Source: Sphingopyxis sp. (GTDB lineage Bacteria; Pseudomonadota; Alphaproteobacteria; Sphingomonadales; Sphingomonadaceae). Taken from it: 64,000 nucleotides of DNA. The notes beneath the pieces were generated by a model. It was not told the DNA's origin. It saw nothing but the letters and a program-made list of their open reading frames with translations, and made no database searches. The translations under genes were made by a program, and so were the position numbers. Every line of letters begins with the position of its first letter. Positions within the stretch are counted from its first letter, which is position 1. The stretch spans positions 89,612-153,611 of the forward strand of contig JAEULK010000050.1 of assembly GCA_016793775.1 (NCBI GenBank). The letters are read 5' to 3'. This document shows positions 36,667 to 47,091 of the stretch, piece after piece.

Positions 36667-37461
36667 TCAGGCCGCCGTCAACGCCGCGACCAGCGCCTTG
36701 ACCTTCGCCTGCCGCCACTGCGGGGTCGGCGCGACAAGCCAGTAGCCGCGCTTCACGGCGAAGGCTTCGCGAACCAGCCGCACGCGGCCCGACGCGATAT
36801 CGGCCTCGGCGAGCATCGCGGGAACATTGGCCTGCCCCAGCCCGTTGGCGGCGGCGTCGATCGCGAGGCCCGCGTCGCCTAGCCGCAGGGCGGGTTCGCC
36901 ATCCTCGACCGGGCAACCGGGCCAGGCGATCCGCGTGTCGCTTTCGCTTCCGGGTCCCGCGACAGTGACCATCATCGCTTCGGCCAATGCGATCCCCTCA
37001 TGGTCGCCCGCGCCGTCGGTCCAGAAGATCGCGAGGTCGAGGTTCGCTTCGGTAAAATCAATCCCGCCATCGGCCGACACCAGGGTGAAGCGCACATCGG
37101 GGGCCTGCTGGCTGTAGCGCGCAAGCCGCGGCGCCAGCCATTTGGCGGTCAGGTCGCGCGGCGCGGCGATGGTCAGCGATTGCGACGATTGCCCCGCCTG
37201 CATCGCGCGCACCGATTCCTCGAACTGCAGGAAACCGTGGCGCAGCGCATCCAACCCTGCCTCGGCCTCGCCCGTCAGTTCCAGCCCCTTGGGCGTGCGG
37301 CGGAACAGGACGACCCCCAGCATATCCTCGAGCGCGCGGATCTGTTGCCCTACCGCGGCGGGGGTCACCGCCAGTTCGTCGGCGGCGCGCGTGAAGCTCA
37401 GGTGGCGGGCCGCTGCATCGAACACGCGCAGCGCGTTGAGCGGTAAATGGGTGCGTTTCAT
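36667..37461 (-). CDS. LysR-family transcriptional regulator (GcvA-like)
   Basis: 264 residues. N-terminal winged helix: LNALRVFDAAARHLSFTRAADEL and TPAAVGQQIRALEDMLGVVLFRR. The effector domain follows from about residue 93 (LTIAAPRDLTAKWLAPRL), with FWTDGAGDHEGI. The opening P-L-ALRVF-AAARH-SFT-AA is characteristic of the GcvA/AmpR branch. Its ATG overlaps the apaG stop by two bases. It is the last gene of the run that starts at uvrC. Target genes unknown. Confidence 0.9.
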   Translation of the reverse strand: MKRTHLPLNALRVFDAAARHLSFTRAADELAVTPAAVGQQIRALEDMLGVVLFRRTPKGLELTGEAEAGLDALRHGFLQFEESVRAMQAGQSSQSLTIAAPRDLTAKWLAPRLARYSQQAPDVRFTLVSADGGIDFTEANLDLAIFWTDGAGDHEGIALAEAMMVTVAGPGSESDTRIAWPGCPVEDGEPALRLGDAGLAIDAAANGLGQANVPAMLAEADIASGRVRLVREAFAVKRGYWLVAPTPQWRQAKVKALVAALTAA

Positions 37462-37859
37462 GGCGCGGTCGCGGGCATCGTCAGCGGGAAGTGCGGGATC
37501 GCGACGAGCAAATGCGCGCCGTCCTCGACCTCCAGGTCATAGCTGCCGATCATCGACCCTTCCGGCGTCGGCAATGGGCACCCCGATACATAGTCGAACG
37601 CAGCGCCGGGCGCGATGATCGGCTGTTCGCCGACCACGCCTTCGCCCTCGACCTCGCTGACCTGGCCATGGCCGTCGACGATGCGCCAGTGGCGGCTGAT
37701 CAGCTGCACCATCTGTTCGCCATGATTTTCGATCCGCACATGATAGGCCCAGAACCAGCGGCTGAGCGAGGGGTGCGATTGTTCGGGCAAATAGCTCACG
37801 GCAACGCGCACGGTGATCGAACCCGTCGTCTCGGCATGGGGAAAGAAGGAGTCGATCAT
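37458..37859 (-). CDS. apaG: ApaG protein
   Basis: 133 residues from the ATG at 37859. Family motifs: VRVAVSYLPEQSHP, FWAYHVRIENHG, VQLISRHWRIVDGHGQ, GEGVVGEQPIIAPG, FDYVSGCPLPTPEGSMIGSY. The fold is an immunoglobulin-like (FnIII) domain. In E. coli apaG neighbours apaH, but there is no apaH here. It lies 17 nt after metZ and overlaps the lysR start. Its function remains unclear in the literature. Confidence 0.94.
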   Translation of the reverse strand: MIDSFFPHAETTGSITVRVAVSYLPEQSHPSLSRWFWAYHVRIENHGEQMVQLISRHWRIVDGHGQVSEVEGEGVVGEQPIIAPGAAFDYVSGCPLPTPEGSMIGSYDLEVEDGAHLLVAIPHFPLTMPATAP

Positions 37860-37876
37860 CACCGCCGCAAGTTCGC

Positions 37877-39082
37877 CTAAAGCCCGACCTTGGTCAATGC
37901 CTGGTCCAGATCGGCGATCAGGTCGCGCGAATCCTCCAGTCCGATATTGATCCGCAGCATGCCCTCGACCACCCCCATGTCGGCACGCGCCTCGGCGCTG
38001 ACGCTGTAGTGCGTCGTCGAGGCGGGATGGCAGCACAAGCTACGCGAATCGCCGATATTGTTCGAGATATCGACCAGTTCGAGCGCGTTAAGCATCGCCA
38101 TCGCCTGCTCGCGGCCTTCGAGGATGAAGGAAAAGATCGGTCCGCACGCCTCCATCTGGCTCATCGCCAGATTATGCTGCGGGTGGCTGGCGAGGCCCGG
38201 ATGCAGGATCTTTGGCACCCGCTTTTCGACGAACTTGCCGACCGCGAGCGCATTTTCGGACTGGCGCCGCGCGCGCAGGTCGAGCGTTTCGAGCCCCTTC
38301 AGCACGACCCAGGCATTGAAGGGCGACAGGTTCGGCCCGGTGTTGCGCTGAAAGGGCAGCAGCACGTCATTGATGAACTTTTCAGTGCCGCACACCGCGC
38401 CGGCGAGCACCCTGCCCTGCCCGTCCATCAGCTTGGTCGCCGAATAAGCGACGACATCGGCGCCGAAATCGAGCGGGCGTTGCAGCACGCTGGTCGCGAA
38501 CGCATTGTCGACGACGCTGGTGATGCCATGCGCTTTCGCAAGGCCGCACACATGCTTCATATCGACGATATCCATCGTCGGGTTGGCGGGGGTTTCAAAG
38601 AAGAATACCTTGGTGTTCGGCTTGATCGCCTTTTCCCAGGCGTCGTTGTCGCGCCCGTCGATGACCGTCGTTTCGATCCCGAAGCGCGGGCAGAGCTGAT
38701 CGACGAGCCAGCGGCACGACCCGAACGCCGCCTTTGCCGCGACGATATGGTCGCCCGCCGACAATTGGCACAGCAGCGCGGTGGTCATCGCCGCCATGCC
38801 CGTGGCCTGGGCCCGGCACGCCTCGGCGCCTTCCATCAGCGCGATCCGCTCCTCGAGCATAGCCACCGTCGGGTTCTGCAGGCGCGAATAGGTCATGCCC
38901 TGTTCTTCGCCGGCAAATCGCGCCGCGACGGTCTCGGCGTCGTCATAGGTATAGCCCGAGCTGAGGAAGAGCGCCTCCGAGGTCTCGCCATGCTCGCTGC
39001 GCCAGGTGCCGCCGCGCACCGCCTGCGTGGCCGGGTGCCATTGGCGGGTTATTCTGCGGTCGAGGCCGGTATCTTTTTTCAT
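37877..39082 (-). CDS. metZ: O-succinylhomoserine sulfhydrylase
   Basis: 401 residues. A PLP enzyme of the Cys/Met metabolism family. The lysine site is YSATKLMDGQGRVLAG, PLP-binding residues appear in SGYTYDDAE and QATGMAAM, and DNAFATSVLQRP and PASTTHYSVSAEAR are family blocks. It makes homocysteine from O-succinylhomoserine and sulfide in methionine synthesis. It starts 16 nt after the leuB stop, too close for a SAM riboswitch, so control must come from a promoter further upstream. Confidence 0.93.
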   Translation of the reverse strand: MKKDTGLDRRITRQWHPATQAVRGGTWRSEHGETSEALFLSSGYTYDDAETVAARFAGEEQGMTYSRLQNPTVAMLEERIALMEGAEACRAQATGMAAMTTALLCQLSAGDHIVAAKAAFGSCRWLVDQLCPRFGIETTVIDGRDNDAWEKAIKPNTKVFFFETPANPTMDIVDMKHVCGLAKAHGITSVVDNAFATSVLQRPLDFGADVVAYSATKLMDGQGRVLAGAVCGTEKFINDVLLPFQRNTGPNLSPFNAWVVLKGLETLDLRARRQSENALAVGKFVEKRVPKILHPGLASHPQHNLAMSQMEACGPIFSFILEGREQAMAMLNALELVDISNNIGDSRSLCCHPASTTHYSVSAEARADMGVVEGMLRINIGLEDSRDLIADLDQALTKVGL

Positions 39083-39098
39083 CGCATCTATCCGTACT

Positions 39099-40145
<1,047 letters not shown>

Positions 40146-40193
40146 CGCTTCGCCCTTTCGTCTCTCGCGAGCCGCTTAGACAGCGGCGAAGCG

Positions 40194-40931
40194 TCACGCA
40201 ACCGCCCTGCCCAGCCGATCCAGCAATCTTTCCCTAACGCACAGCAAGTCGCGGTTGCGCCCCTCAATCAGGTCGCGGTCCAGGAAATGGCCGGTGATCG
40301 CCAGCCCGTCGAGCACGTCCTCCATCGACTCGACCGCTCCCGCGCCGAGCAGAAAGGCCGGCAGGCGGAGCAGGCGCTCCTCGTAACCGACCGCCGCCTC
40401 GACACTTACGGCCCCGCCCGACTTCGGGCTGACGAAAGCCAGATGGTTTCGCGACCCCGTGACCACACACTCGTCTAGATCGAGCCCGAACCCGAGTTCG
40501 GCCAAAAGCAACAGCTCGTAACGCGCAAGTGCCGCGGCCCATTGGCGTGCCGATGGCGCCACGCCGATCGCATCGAGCAGGCCCGACAGCGCCGCATAGA
40601 GTGCCGGATAGGGCTGGCTGTCGGGGAGGATGGCGGCCGTTGCGCTCGTCACCCAGTCGATCGCCGCCGCGGGCAAGGGTTCCGCCAGCAGCGGGGCCCG
40701 GCTCGCGAGTAATTCCGCCGTCGCCCCCGCCAACTGCTCCTCGGTCCGTGCTCGCAGTTCGAGCGCGACCAGATTGCCCGGCATCAGGATCGGCCTCAGC
40801 CGCCGTGAGCGCCCGCCGCGCACATAACCCGCGACCAGCCCGGCCTCTTGGGTCAAGGCGCGCAGGATCGCGCCATGCTCGCCATGCGCGCGCACCCCAC
40901 AGACGATCGCCTCGGCGCTCAGGCTGGCCAA
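40194..40931 (-). CDS. recO: DNA repair protein RecO
   Basis: 245 residues with a TTG start at 40931; the frame has no ATG in the right place. CTG at 40922, which overlaps the stop of the thioesterase gene as CTGA, is the alternative. N-terminal OB-fold: [43 protein letters not shown]. The helical C-terminal domain ([23 protein letters not shown]) lacks the four-cysteine zinc site present in many RecO proteins, a state known in alphaproteobacterial members. It helps RecR load RecA at gaps. Confidence 0.88.
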   Translation of the reverse strand: MASLSAEAIVCGVRAHGEHGAILRALTQEAGLVAGYVRGGRSRRLRPILMPGNLVALELRARTEEQLAGATAELLASRAPLLAEPLPAAAIDWVTSATAAILPDSQPYPALYAALSGLLDAIGVAPSARQWAAALARYELLLLAELGFGLDLDECVVTGSRNHLAFVSPKSGGAVSVEAAVGYEERLLRLPAFLLGAGAVESMEDVLDGLAITGHFLDRDLIEGRNRDLLCVRERLLDRLGRAVA

Positions 40932-41311
40932 AGCACCATCTGCGTCTGCGTCACCAGAGCGACATCGGCGCCCTCCTCGGTGCGAATGCGCGTCTGCCAC
41001 ACCGACACCCGCTTGCCGATCTTCACCGGCGTCGCTTCACCGACCAGCACCGACCCGACCGGCCCGCCGCCTAGAAAATTGGTCTTGCTCTCGATCGTCG
41101 TCGTCCCGCTGGCGCCTTCGGGCAGAGTCAGGAACGCGCCGACCGCGCCGAGACAGTCGGCAAAAGCCATGATCGCCCCGCCGTGGACGATATTCCCCGC
41201 AGTGCAGATTTCAGCCCGCACCGGCAGCTTGCCCGCGACACGCTCGCTCGTCCCCTCGTGGATCGTAACCCCCAAAGTGCCCGCCAGCGGCATCATCGCG
41301 CCAAAATCCAT
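40919..41311 (-). CDS. PaaI-type hotdog thioesterase 2
   Basis: 130 residues from the ATG at 41311, which has GGAGAGAGG upstream; a longer reading would run into uvrC. The fold shows [22 protein letters not shown] (HGG helix) and [23 protein letters not shown] 1,4-dihydroxy-2-naphthoyl- or phenylacetyl-CoA thioesterase relative; substrate unknown. It lies 13 nt after uvrC, and its stop lies inside the recO start region. Confidence 0.88.
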   Translation of the reverse strand: MDFGAMMPLAGTLGVTIHEGTSERVAGKLPVRAEICTAGNIVHGGAIMAFADCLGAVGAFLTLPEGASGTTTIESKTNFLGGGPVGSVLVGEATPVKIGKRVSVWQTRIRTEEGADVALVTQTQMVLWPA

Positions 41312-41324
41312 CGCACCTCTCTCC

Positions 41325-43259
41325 TCACCGTCCTGCATGGTAGAAGTCATAAACCGCCTGCGCCACCGCCGCGCTGACCCCCGGCGCCTTCCGCAGGTCC
41401 TCCAGGCTGGCGCCGCGCACCGCGCGGCCTGTGCCGAAATGCATCAGCAGCGCCTTCTTGCGCGCCGGGCCGATGCCCGGCACCTCGTCGAGCGGCGACG
41501 ACCCCATCGCCTTGGCGCGCTTTGCCCGATGCGCCCCGATCGCGAAGCGGTGTGCCTCGTCGCGCAGCCGCTGGATATAGAAGAGCACCGCATTGTTCGG
41601 CGGCAGGGTGAATTCGCGCCCATCGGGATGATAGAAGGTCTCGCGTCCGGCATTGCGGTCGGGTCCTTTCGCCACACCGATATACGTCAGATCGTCGATC
41701 CCCAGTTCGGCGAGCACCGCGCCCGCCGCCGACACCTGTCCCTTGCCCCCGTCGATCAGCACCAGATCGGGCCATTCGCCCTTGGTCCGCTCGGGATCCT
41801 CCTCGATCGCGCGGGCGAAGCGGCGCTGAAACACCTCCGCCATCATTGCGAAATCGTCGCCCGGCTGCGTTTCGGCGCGCTTGATGTTGAACTTGCGATA
41901 GGCGCCCTTGATCCAGCCCTCGGGTCCCGCGACGACCATCGCGCCAAGCGCATTGGTGCCCTGGATATGGCTGTTGTCATAGATCTCGATCCGCTGCGGC
42001 GGGTTGTCGAGGTCGAACAGGTCGGCCAGCTCGCGCCCTAGCTTTGCCTGGCTGCTGCTCTCGGCGAGCCGCCGGTCGAGTTCCTCGCCCGCGTTGCGCA
42101 CCGCCTGCTCCAGCAAGCGCCGCCGGTTGCCGCGCTGCGGCACGCTGATCTCGACCTTGCGTTCGCCCAGCGCGCCGAGCGCCTCGGTGAGCAAGGCACA
42201 TTCCTCGGGCTCGCGATCGACGAGGATCAGCTTCGGCGGCGGCACGCCTTCGTAGAATTGCATCAGGAAGCTCGCCATCACCTCTGCCTCCGGCACGCCC
42301 GATATATGCGCCGGAAAGAAGCTGCGATGCCCCCAATTCTGCCCGCCGCGGATGAAGAAGCCCGCGATGCACAGCTGCCCGCCCTTCGCCGCCAGCGCGA
42401 ACACGTCGGCATCGCCCAACCCGTCGGCATGGACCGACTGGCTGCCCTGGATGAAGGTCAGCGCCTTCAGCCGGTCGCGCACGATCGCCGCGGTCTCGAA
42501 ATCCATGGCCTCGGCGGCCTGCGTCATCGCGTCGCCCAGCCTTTTCTGGACCGCGATCGAGCGCCCTTCGAGGAAATCCTGCGCATCCCCGACGAGCCGG
42601 GCATAATCCTCTGTCGAGATGCGGTCGACGCACGGCGCGCTGCACCGCTTGATCTGGTACAGCAGGCAGGGTCGCGAGCGGTTGGCGAAAAAACTGTCGG
42701 TGCAACTGCGCAGCAGGAAGGTCTTTTGCAGCGCATTGAGCGTCTGGTTCACCGATCCCGCGCTGGCGAACGGCCCATAATAGCGCCCCTTGGCGCGCCG
42801 CGCGCCGCGATGCTTCTGCACCCGCGGGAATTTATGATCCATGCGCAGCAGGATGAAGGGAAAGCTTTTGTCGTCGCGCAGCAGCACATTGTACGGCGGG
42901 CGGTACCGCTTGATCAGCTGGGCCTCGAGCAACAGCGCCTCGGCCTCGCTCGTCGTGGTGACGATCTCCATCGCCCGCGTCTGCGACACCATGCGTTGGA
43001 GCCGCTGCGGCAGGCGCGCGACCTGGGTGTAGTTGGTCACCCGGTTCTTGAGCGCGCGCGCCTTTCCGACATAGAGCACGTCGCCGCGCGCATCGAGCAT
43101 GCGGTACACGCCGGGGCGCGTCGGCAGCTTCTTCACGACATTGCGGATCGCCTCGGCCCCGCGTTCGAGGTCGGGCTGATCGCCCTCCCCGTCGCCGCCG
43201 CGGATCACATAGGTGGCTTTTTCTTCGTTGAATCGGTCGGGAGCGTTCGGGCGGGCCAT
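41325..43259 (-). CDS. uvrC: UvrABC excinuclease subunit C
   Basis: 644 residues. GIY-YIG nuclease domain near residues 50-130 (RPGVYRMLDARGDVLYVGKA). Cysteine cluster CTDSFFANRSRPCLLYQIKRCSAPC. UVR segment DFLEGRSIAVQKRLGDAM. RNase H-like half with IEIYDNSHIQGTNALG and PDLVLIDGGKGQVSAA. C-terminal helix-hairpin-helix (SPLDEVPGIGPARKKALL). It makes both incisions in nucleotide-excision repair. First gene of a seven-gene minus-strand run. Confidence 0.95.
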   Translation of the reverse strand: MARPNAPDRFNEEKATYVIRGGDGEGDQPDLERGAEAIRNVVKKLPTRPGVYRMLDARGDVLYVGKARALKNRVTNYTQVARLPQRLQRMVSQTRAMEIVTTTSEAEALLLEAQLIKRYRPPYNVLLRDDKSFPFILLRMDHKFPRVQKHRGARRAKGRYYGPFASAGSVNQTLNALQKTFLLRSCTDSFFANRSRPCLLYQIKRCSAPCVDRISTEDYARLVGDAQDFLEGRSIAVQKRLGDAMTQAAEAMDFETAAIVRDRLKALTFIQGSQSVHADGLGDADVFALAAKGGQLCIAGFFIRGGQNWGHRSFFPAHISGVPEAEVMASFLMQFYEGVPPPKLILVDREPEECALLTEALGALGERKVEISVPQRGNRRRLLEQAVRNAGEELDRRLAESSSQAKLGRELADLFDLDNPPQRIEIYDNSHIQGTNALGAMVVAGPEGWIKGAYRKFNIKRAETQPGDDFAMMAEVFQRRFARAIEEDPERTKGEWPDLVLIDGGKGQVSAAGAVLAELGIDDLTYIGVAKGPDRNAGRETFYHPDGREFTLPPNNAVLFYIQRLRDEAHRFAIGAHRAKRAKAMGSSPLDEVPGIGPARKKALLMHFGTGRAVRGASLEDLRKAPGVSAAVAQAVYDFYHAGR

Positions 43260-43331
43260 GATTTAGCCTGTAGGCGAGGACGATGCGAGCCGCCATAGTG
43301 CGGCACGTAAAACAGTCATCGGAGGGGTCGG

Positions 43332-44051
43332 ATGGAGATAAGAGGGACGCTCGCGCTGGTCACCGGCGGCAGCGACGGCATCGGGCGCGAGATCGCGCTG
43401 CAATTGCAGGGATCGGGCGCCGAGGTGATCGTCACCGGGCGCTCGGCGGAAAAATTGCAGGCGATGTCGGCGCTGGGCTTCGGCACCATCGCCGGCGACC
43501 TGTCGACCGCGGCGGGGGTCGAGGCGGTGCTGGCGGGACTTGCCGGCAAGCCGCTCGCCATCCTGGTCAACAATGCCGGGGTGGGCAGCGAATATGACCT
43601 CGACAAGGCCGATACGCTCGACAGCGCGGCGCATTGCATCCGCACCAATCTCGACGCGCCGATCGCGCTGTGCACCCGCCTGCTCCCCACGCTGCGGGCG
43701 CAGCCCGAGGCGGCGATCGTCAACGTCACCTCGGGGCTGGCGATCGCGCCGCGCGCCGGCGGGTCGATCTATTGCGCCACCAAGGCGGGGCTGCGCAGCT
43801 ACACTCAGGCGATCCGTCACCTGCTGAAGGACAGCAAGGTCCATGTCATCGAGGCGCTGCCGCCGGTGGTCGAAACCAACATGACCGCTGGGCGCGGCGG
43901 CAAGAAGATGAGCGCGCACGACTGCGCCGCCGAGATTGTCCGCGGCATCCGTACAGGAAAAAGCGAGGTCAACGCGGGGATGGTGAAGATATTGCAGTTC
44001 GTCCACAGCATTTCACCGGCGTTGGCGCGGCGGATCATGATCCGGTTCTGA
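43332..44051 (+). CDS. Short-chain dehydrogenase/reductase
   Basis: 239 residues. Classical SDR: cofactor loop TGGSDGIG near residues 12-19, NNAGVG, Asn in the IRTNLDAPIAL helix, the catalytic serine in NVTSGLA, and the YCATK active site (Tyr and Lys four apart). The DltE-like sequence suggests a membrane-associated or general oxidoreductase; the substrate is unknown. It diverges from uvrC with 72 nt between, and GGAGG lies shortly before the ATG. Confidence 0.9.
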   Translation: MEIRGTLALVTGGSDGIGREIALQLQGSGAEVIVTGRSAEKLQAMSALGFGTIAGDLSTAAGVEAVLAGLAGKPLAILVNNAGVGSEYDLDKADTLDSAAHCIRTNLDAPIALCTRLLPTLRAQPEAAIVNVTSGLAIAPRAGGSIYCATKAGLRSYTQAIRHLLKDSKVHVIEALPPVVETNMTAGRGGKKMSAHDCAAEIVRGIRTGKSEVNAGMVKILQFVHSISPALARRIMIRF

Positions 44052-44079
44052 TCCCGCTGTTTGCTGGAGGATATTCAGC

Positions 44080-44505
44080 TTGAAAAGCCTGATGCTGGCC
44101 GCGATGTTTCTGGCGCCCGATGCGGCGACTCCACCGTCGCTCGACGCTTATGCCTGTGTCATGAAAGGCCGGCCCGGCGGCGAGAAATTCACGCTACTCG
44201 TTGGACCAGGTCTGAGCCGGGCGTGGATTTACGATAGCGATGACATCCATCGCCACACCGTCAAACTCTCGAAGCAAATGATCATTATTGGCGAAGACAT
44301 TACCCCCGCGCCCGATGGCGACGGATTCGAGATCGTTTACGAGCTTGATCGGGAGACATTCGCCATCCGCTTGCTTGTCCTTGTCGGCGGCGAGGTCGAT
44401 GCTTCGCTTCAGGGACGCTGCGAGCAGTTCAAACATGTCGCCCCACCTCCGGGAGTCCGAAGAGGGCCGCCGCCGCGCCCATCCTCGATTGCGCCGGGCA
44501 GCTGA
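44080..44505 (+). CDS. Small exported protein of unknown function
   Basis: 141 residues from TTG at 44080, with GGAGG 9 nt upstream. A weak signal peptide (about residues 1-17, LMLAAMFLAPDAAT) is followed by YACVMKGRPGGEKFTLLVG, and the C-terminus is Pro-rich (PPPGVRRGPPPRP). Two cysteines could pair. I recognise no family. It lies 28 nt after the SDR stop and is probably in the same unit. Confidence 0.6.
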   Translation: MKSLMLAAMFLAPDAATPPSLDAYACVMKGRPGGEKFTLLVGPGLSRAWIYDSDDIHRHTVKLSKQMIIIGEDITPAPDGDGFEIVYELDRETFAIRLLVLVGGEVDASLQGRCEQFKHVAPPPGVRRGPPPRPSSIAPGS

Positions 44506-44511
44506 CACAGC

Positions 44512-44537
44512 AAAACGCCCGCAGAAATCTGCGGGCG
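44512..44537 (-). terminator. Terminator of the ATP synthase Fo operon
   Basis: On the minus strand CGCCCGCAG (44537-44529), ATTT loop, CTGCGGGCG (44524-44516), then TTTTGC: a perfect 9-bp stem, 26 nt after the atpF stop. It may also stop transcripts from the facing small gene. Confidence 0.85.
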
Positions 44538-44563
44538 CCTTGTTATCCAGCCATGCCGAATGC

Positions 44564-45109
44564 TCAGCCCCTGGCAACGCCCGCAATCGCCTGATCGACC
44601 AGCGCCTTGTCGGCCTTGGCATCATGCTTGTCGGCGATCAGCTTCGCCGCGGCGTCGGTCGCCGCCTTGGCGGTCGCCGCGCGGACGTCGGCGAGCGCAC
44701 CGGCTTCGGCCGCAGCGATGCGGTCTTCGGCCATCTGCTTGCGGCGCGCGATCAGCGCGGTGGCGTCGGCCTTGGCCTTGGTCACCAGCGTCTCGGCCTC
44801 GGCGTCGGCGCGGGCGCGCATCTCGTCGGCTTCCTTGGCGGCGGCGGTCAGCTTCGCCTGATATTCGGCCTTCAGCGATTCGGCGTCGAGGCGGAGTTGC
44901 TCGGCTTCCTTCAGCTGCTTCGAAATCTCGGCGATCTTGTTGTCGAGCATGCCCGCAACCAGCGCCGGCACCTTCTTCCACAGCAGGATGGCGATGAAAA
45001 TCGCCATGGCGATCGACACCCACACGGTCGCGTCGATGAAACCGAAGGATGCCGGCTCGACATAGGTCTCGCCCGCGGCTTCGGAAAAGATCATCAGCAT
45101 ATCAGCCAT
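44564..45109 (-). CDS. atpF: F0F1 ATP synthase subunit b
   Basis: 181 residues. One N-terminal membrane helix (about 28-46, VWVSIAMAIFIAILLW), then a long charged helix rich in Ala, Glu and Lys, as expected for the peripheral stalk. The gene overlaps the end of the b' gene by 8 nt. Alphaproteobacteria carry one b and one b' in place of two identical b chains. Last gene of the operon. Confidence 0.93.
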   Translation of the reverse strand: MADMLMIFSEAAGETYVEPASFGFIDATVWVSIAMAIFIAILLWKKVPALVAGMLDNKIAEISKQLKEAEQLRLDAESLKAEYQAKLTAAAKEADEMRARADAEAETLVTKAKADATALIARRKQMAEDRIAAAEAGALADVRAATAKAATDAAAKLIADKHDAKADKALVDQAIAGVARG

Positions 45110-45599
45110 GGAGCACCGCCTTCACCGCCGATTTGGCGTCCGCCGCACCGACCTTCACGCCCGACAGCTTGGCGACGAGGTCGCTTGCCGCTTCGGCCGC
45201 AACCGATTCGATTTCGGCCATCGCCGACTTGCGCGCCGCCGACACATCGGCCTCGGCGGCGGCGAGCTTGTCCGCCAGTTCGGCATCGACCTTGGCAAGA
45301 CGCTTTTCGGCGTCCTTCGCGGCCTTGTCCTTGGCGTCCGATACCGCCTTCTGCGCCGCGGCGCGGCTGGCGTCGCTTTGCTGGCGATAGCTTTCCTCGA
45401 GCGCATCCGCAGCGGCATGCGCCGCCTTGGCCGCGGCGAGATCGTCGGCGACCTTGCGGTCGCGCGCGTCCACCGTCGCCTCGATCTTCGGCAGCATCCC
45501 GCGACCGATGACGAAGAAAACGAAGCCGAAGGTCAGCAGCACCCAGAAAATCTGCGATGCGGCATACCAGTTTTCAGCGAATTGGCTGATCTGAGGCAT
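45102..45599 (-). CDS. atpF': F0F1 ATP synthase subunit b'
   Basis: 165 residues. Start MPQISQFAENWYAASQIFW, then a helix FVFFVIGRGMLPKIEA, then a long coiled region. The N-terminal motif and its place before b identify it as b', the partner stalk subunit. 71 nt after atpE. Confidence 0.92.
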   Translation of the reverse strand: MPQISQFAENWYAASQIFWVLLTFGFVFFVIGRGMLPKIEATVDARDRKVADDLAAAKAAHAAADALEESYRQQSDASRAAAQKAVSDAKDKAAKDAEKRLAKVDAELADKLAAAEADVSAARKSAMAEIESVAAEAASDLVAKLSGVKVGAADAKSAVKAVLHG

Positions 45600-45670
45600 G
45601 GACTATCTCAACGAACAAAGAGGAAAGCGGTCGCGGGGCGGACGCCGAGGCGCCCACCCCGCCGACGAAA

Positions 45671-45901
45671 TCAGGCTGCCTTGAGGTACAGCAGGATCGC
45701 GATCAGGAACGACAGCAGACCCAGAAGTTCGGCGGCCGCGAAGCCGATGAACAGGCGGCCCTGCTGGCCGTCGGCGGCTGCCGGGTTGCGCAGCGCGCTT
45801 TCGAGGAAGCTGCCGAAGACATTGCCCACGCCGATGGCGGCCATACCGGCACCGATGGCGGCCAGACCGGCGCCGATGAGCGAAGCTGCTTGAACGTCCA
45901 T
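45671..45901 (-). CDS. atpE: F0F1 ATP synthase subunit c
   Basis: 76 residues, two helices with a polar loop, [14 protein letters not shown]. The proton-binding carboxylate is Glu58 in [11 protein letters not shown]. The N-terminal helix has the [10 protein letters not shown] glycine pattern needed for tight packing in the c-ring. A 42-nt gap separates it from atpB. Confidence 0.95.
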   Translation of the reverse strand: MDVQAASLIGAGLAAIGAGMAAIGVGNVFGSFLESALRNPAAADGQQGRLFIGFAAAELLGLLSFLIAILLYLKAA

Positions 45902-45943
45902 TGTATAAACTCCTTGGAAAAACGTAGGGTAAGCGGTTGAAAA

Positions 45944-46723
45944 TCAGTGCAGGTTGATCGCGTCGTTCAGATAGAGCGACGTGAGCAATGCGAAGACATA
46001 GGCCTGGATGCCCGCGACGAGCAGTTCGAGGCCGCTGATGCCGACCATCAGCGCCATGCTGGGGATGCCGACGCCGAGGCCGATCACCGGGCTGGCGGCG
46101 AGGCCGTCGATGATGAAGGAGGCGAACACCTTCATCAGCACGTGACCGGCGGTCATCGCAACGAACAGACGCAGCGCGAGGCTGAACGGGCGGACCATGA
46201 ACGACACGAGCTCGATCACCGGGATCAGCCACAGCAGCCACCAGGGGGTGCCGTGCGGGACGAAGAGCGAGAAGAAGTGGAGGCCGTGGCGCCAGAAACC
46301 GACGATCAGCACGATCGCGAAGCTGAGGATCGCGAGGAAACCGGTGATGGTGAAGTGGCTCGTCACGGTGAAGGGGTGGATGCCGAAGAGGCCGAGCGGC
46401 GCGAGGCCGATGACGTTGAGCATCAGGATGAACATGAAGAGCGAGAAGACGTACGGCGTATATTTGCGCCCTTCTGGGCCGATATTCGCGTTCATCATGC
46501 TCGAGATGAAGCCGGTGAAGCCCTCCACCGCGACCTGCCAGCGACCGGGGACGAGCTGGCGCTTCATGCCGCCGATCATGAATACCCACAACAGCAGGCC
46601 GGCGACGATCATCCACATCGCACTCGTCGTGAAAGCAACCTCATGACCCCCGACATGGAACATGTCGAACATCTTCTGCACCTCGAACTGGTGCATCGGG
46701 TCCACTTTGCCTTGATCCGCCAC
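45944..46723 (-). CDS. atpB: F0F1 ATP synthase subunit a
   Basis: 259 residues with five to six membrane helices. Family blocks: VGFWRHGLHFFSLFVPHGTPWWL, the proton-channel arginine in FSLALRLFVAMTAGHVLMK, and the C-terminal AGIQAYVFALLTSLYLNDAI. The half-channels of this subunit feed the c-ring. It follows atpI after 23 nt. Confidence 0.95.
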   Translation of the reverse strand: MADQGKVDPMHQFEVQKMFDMFHVGGHEVAFTTSAMWMIVAGLLLWVFMIGGMKRQLVPGRWQVAVEGFTGFISSMMNANIGPEGRKYTPYVFSLFMFILMLNVIGLAPLGLFGIHPFTVTSHFTITGFLAILSFAIVLIVGFWRHGLHFFSLFVPHGTPWWLLWLIPVIELVSFMVRPFSLALRLFVAMTAGHVLMKVFASFIIDGLAASPVIGLGVGIPSMALMVGISGLELLVAGIQAYVFALLTSLYLNDAINLH

Positions 46724-46746
46724 GCGATACCTCGCCTAAATTTCCA

Positions 46747-47091
46747 TCAATCCGGCCCAGCTTCGTCAGACTTAGCAGGCCGGATATTCGCAATCCGAAA
46801 TATATTCCTGAAGGCGACCGCCACTCCGAGGAACAGCACCACCAACAGGCCCCAGGGTGCGGTGCCGGCGAAATGGTCGATCGTCCAACCGACCAGTGCG
46901 CCGCCACCGATGCCGCCCAGCAATTCGGCCAGGACGCGGTTCCCGAGCTTGTAATTGGCATCGGTCTCCGGCCCGGCGTTCACCGCGGTCCGTTTTGCTT
47001 CTGCGGCTTCGGCCCGGTCCAATCGCTCTTCGAGCGAGACCAGGCGCGAATCCTCCGAAGCTGGTTCCGGATCGCTGCCGTTCCCCGTCAT
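46747..47091 (-). CDS. atpI: AtpI, ATP synthase assembly protein
   Basis: 114 residues from the ATG at 47091. An ATG at 47100 lies directly against AGGAGG, with no spacing, so the second, 9 nt further, is preferred. After a polar lead with a short coiled segment come two helices (LLGGIGGGALVGWTIDHF and PWGLLVVLFLGVAVAFRNIF), the AtpI/AtpR pattern. It helps assemble the c-ring. First gene of the Fo operon. Confidence 0.88.
   Translation of the reverse strand: MTGNGSDPEPASEDSRLVSLEERLDRAEAAEAKRTAVNAGPETDANYKLGNRVLAELLGGIGGGALVGWTIDHFAGTAPWGLLVVLFLGVAVAFRNIFRIANIRPAKSDEAGPD

Noticed and set aside
39083-39098. SAM riboswitch before metZ
   Set aside because: Only 16 nt separate leuB and metZ, too little for any SAM riboswitch.
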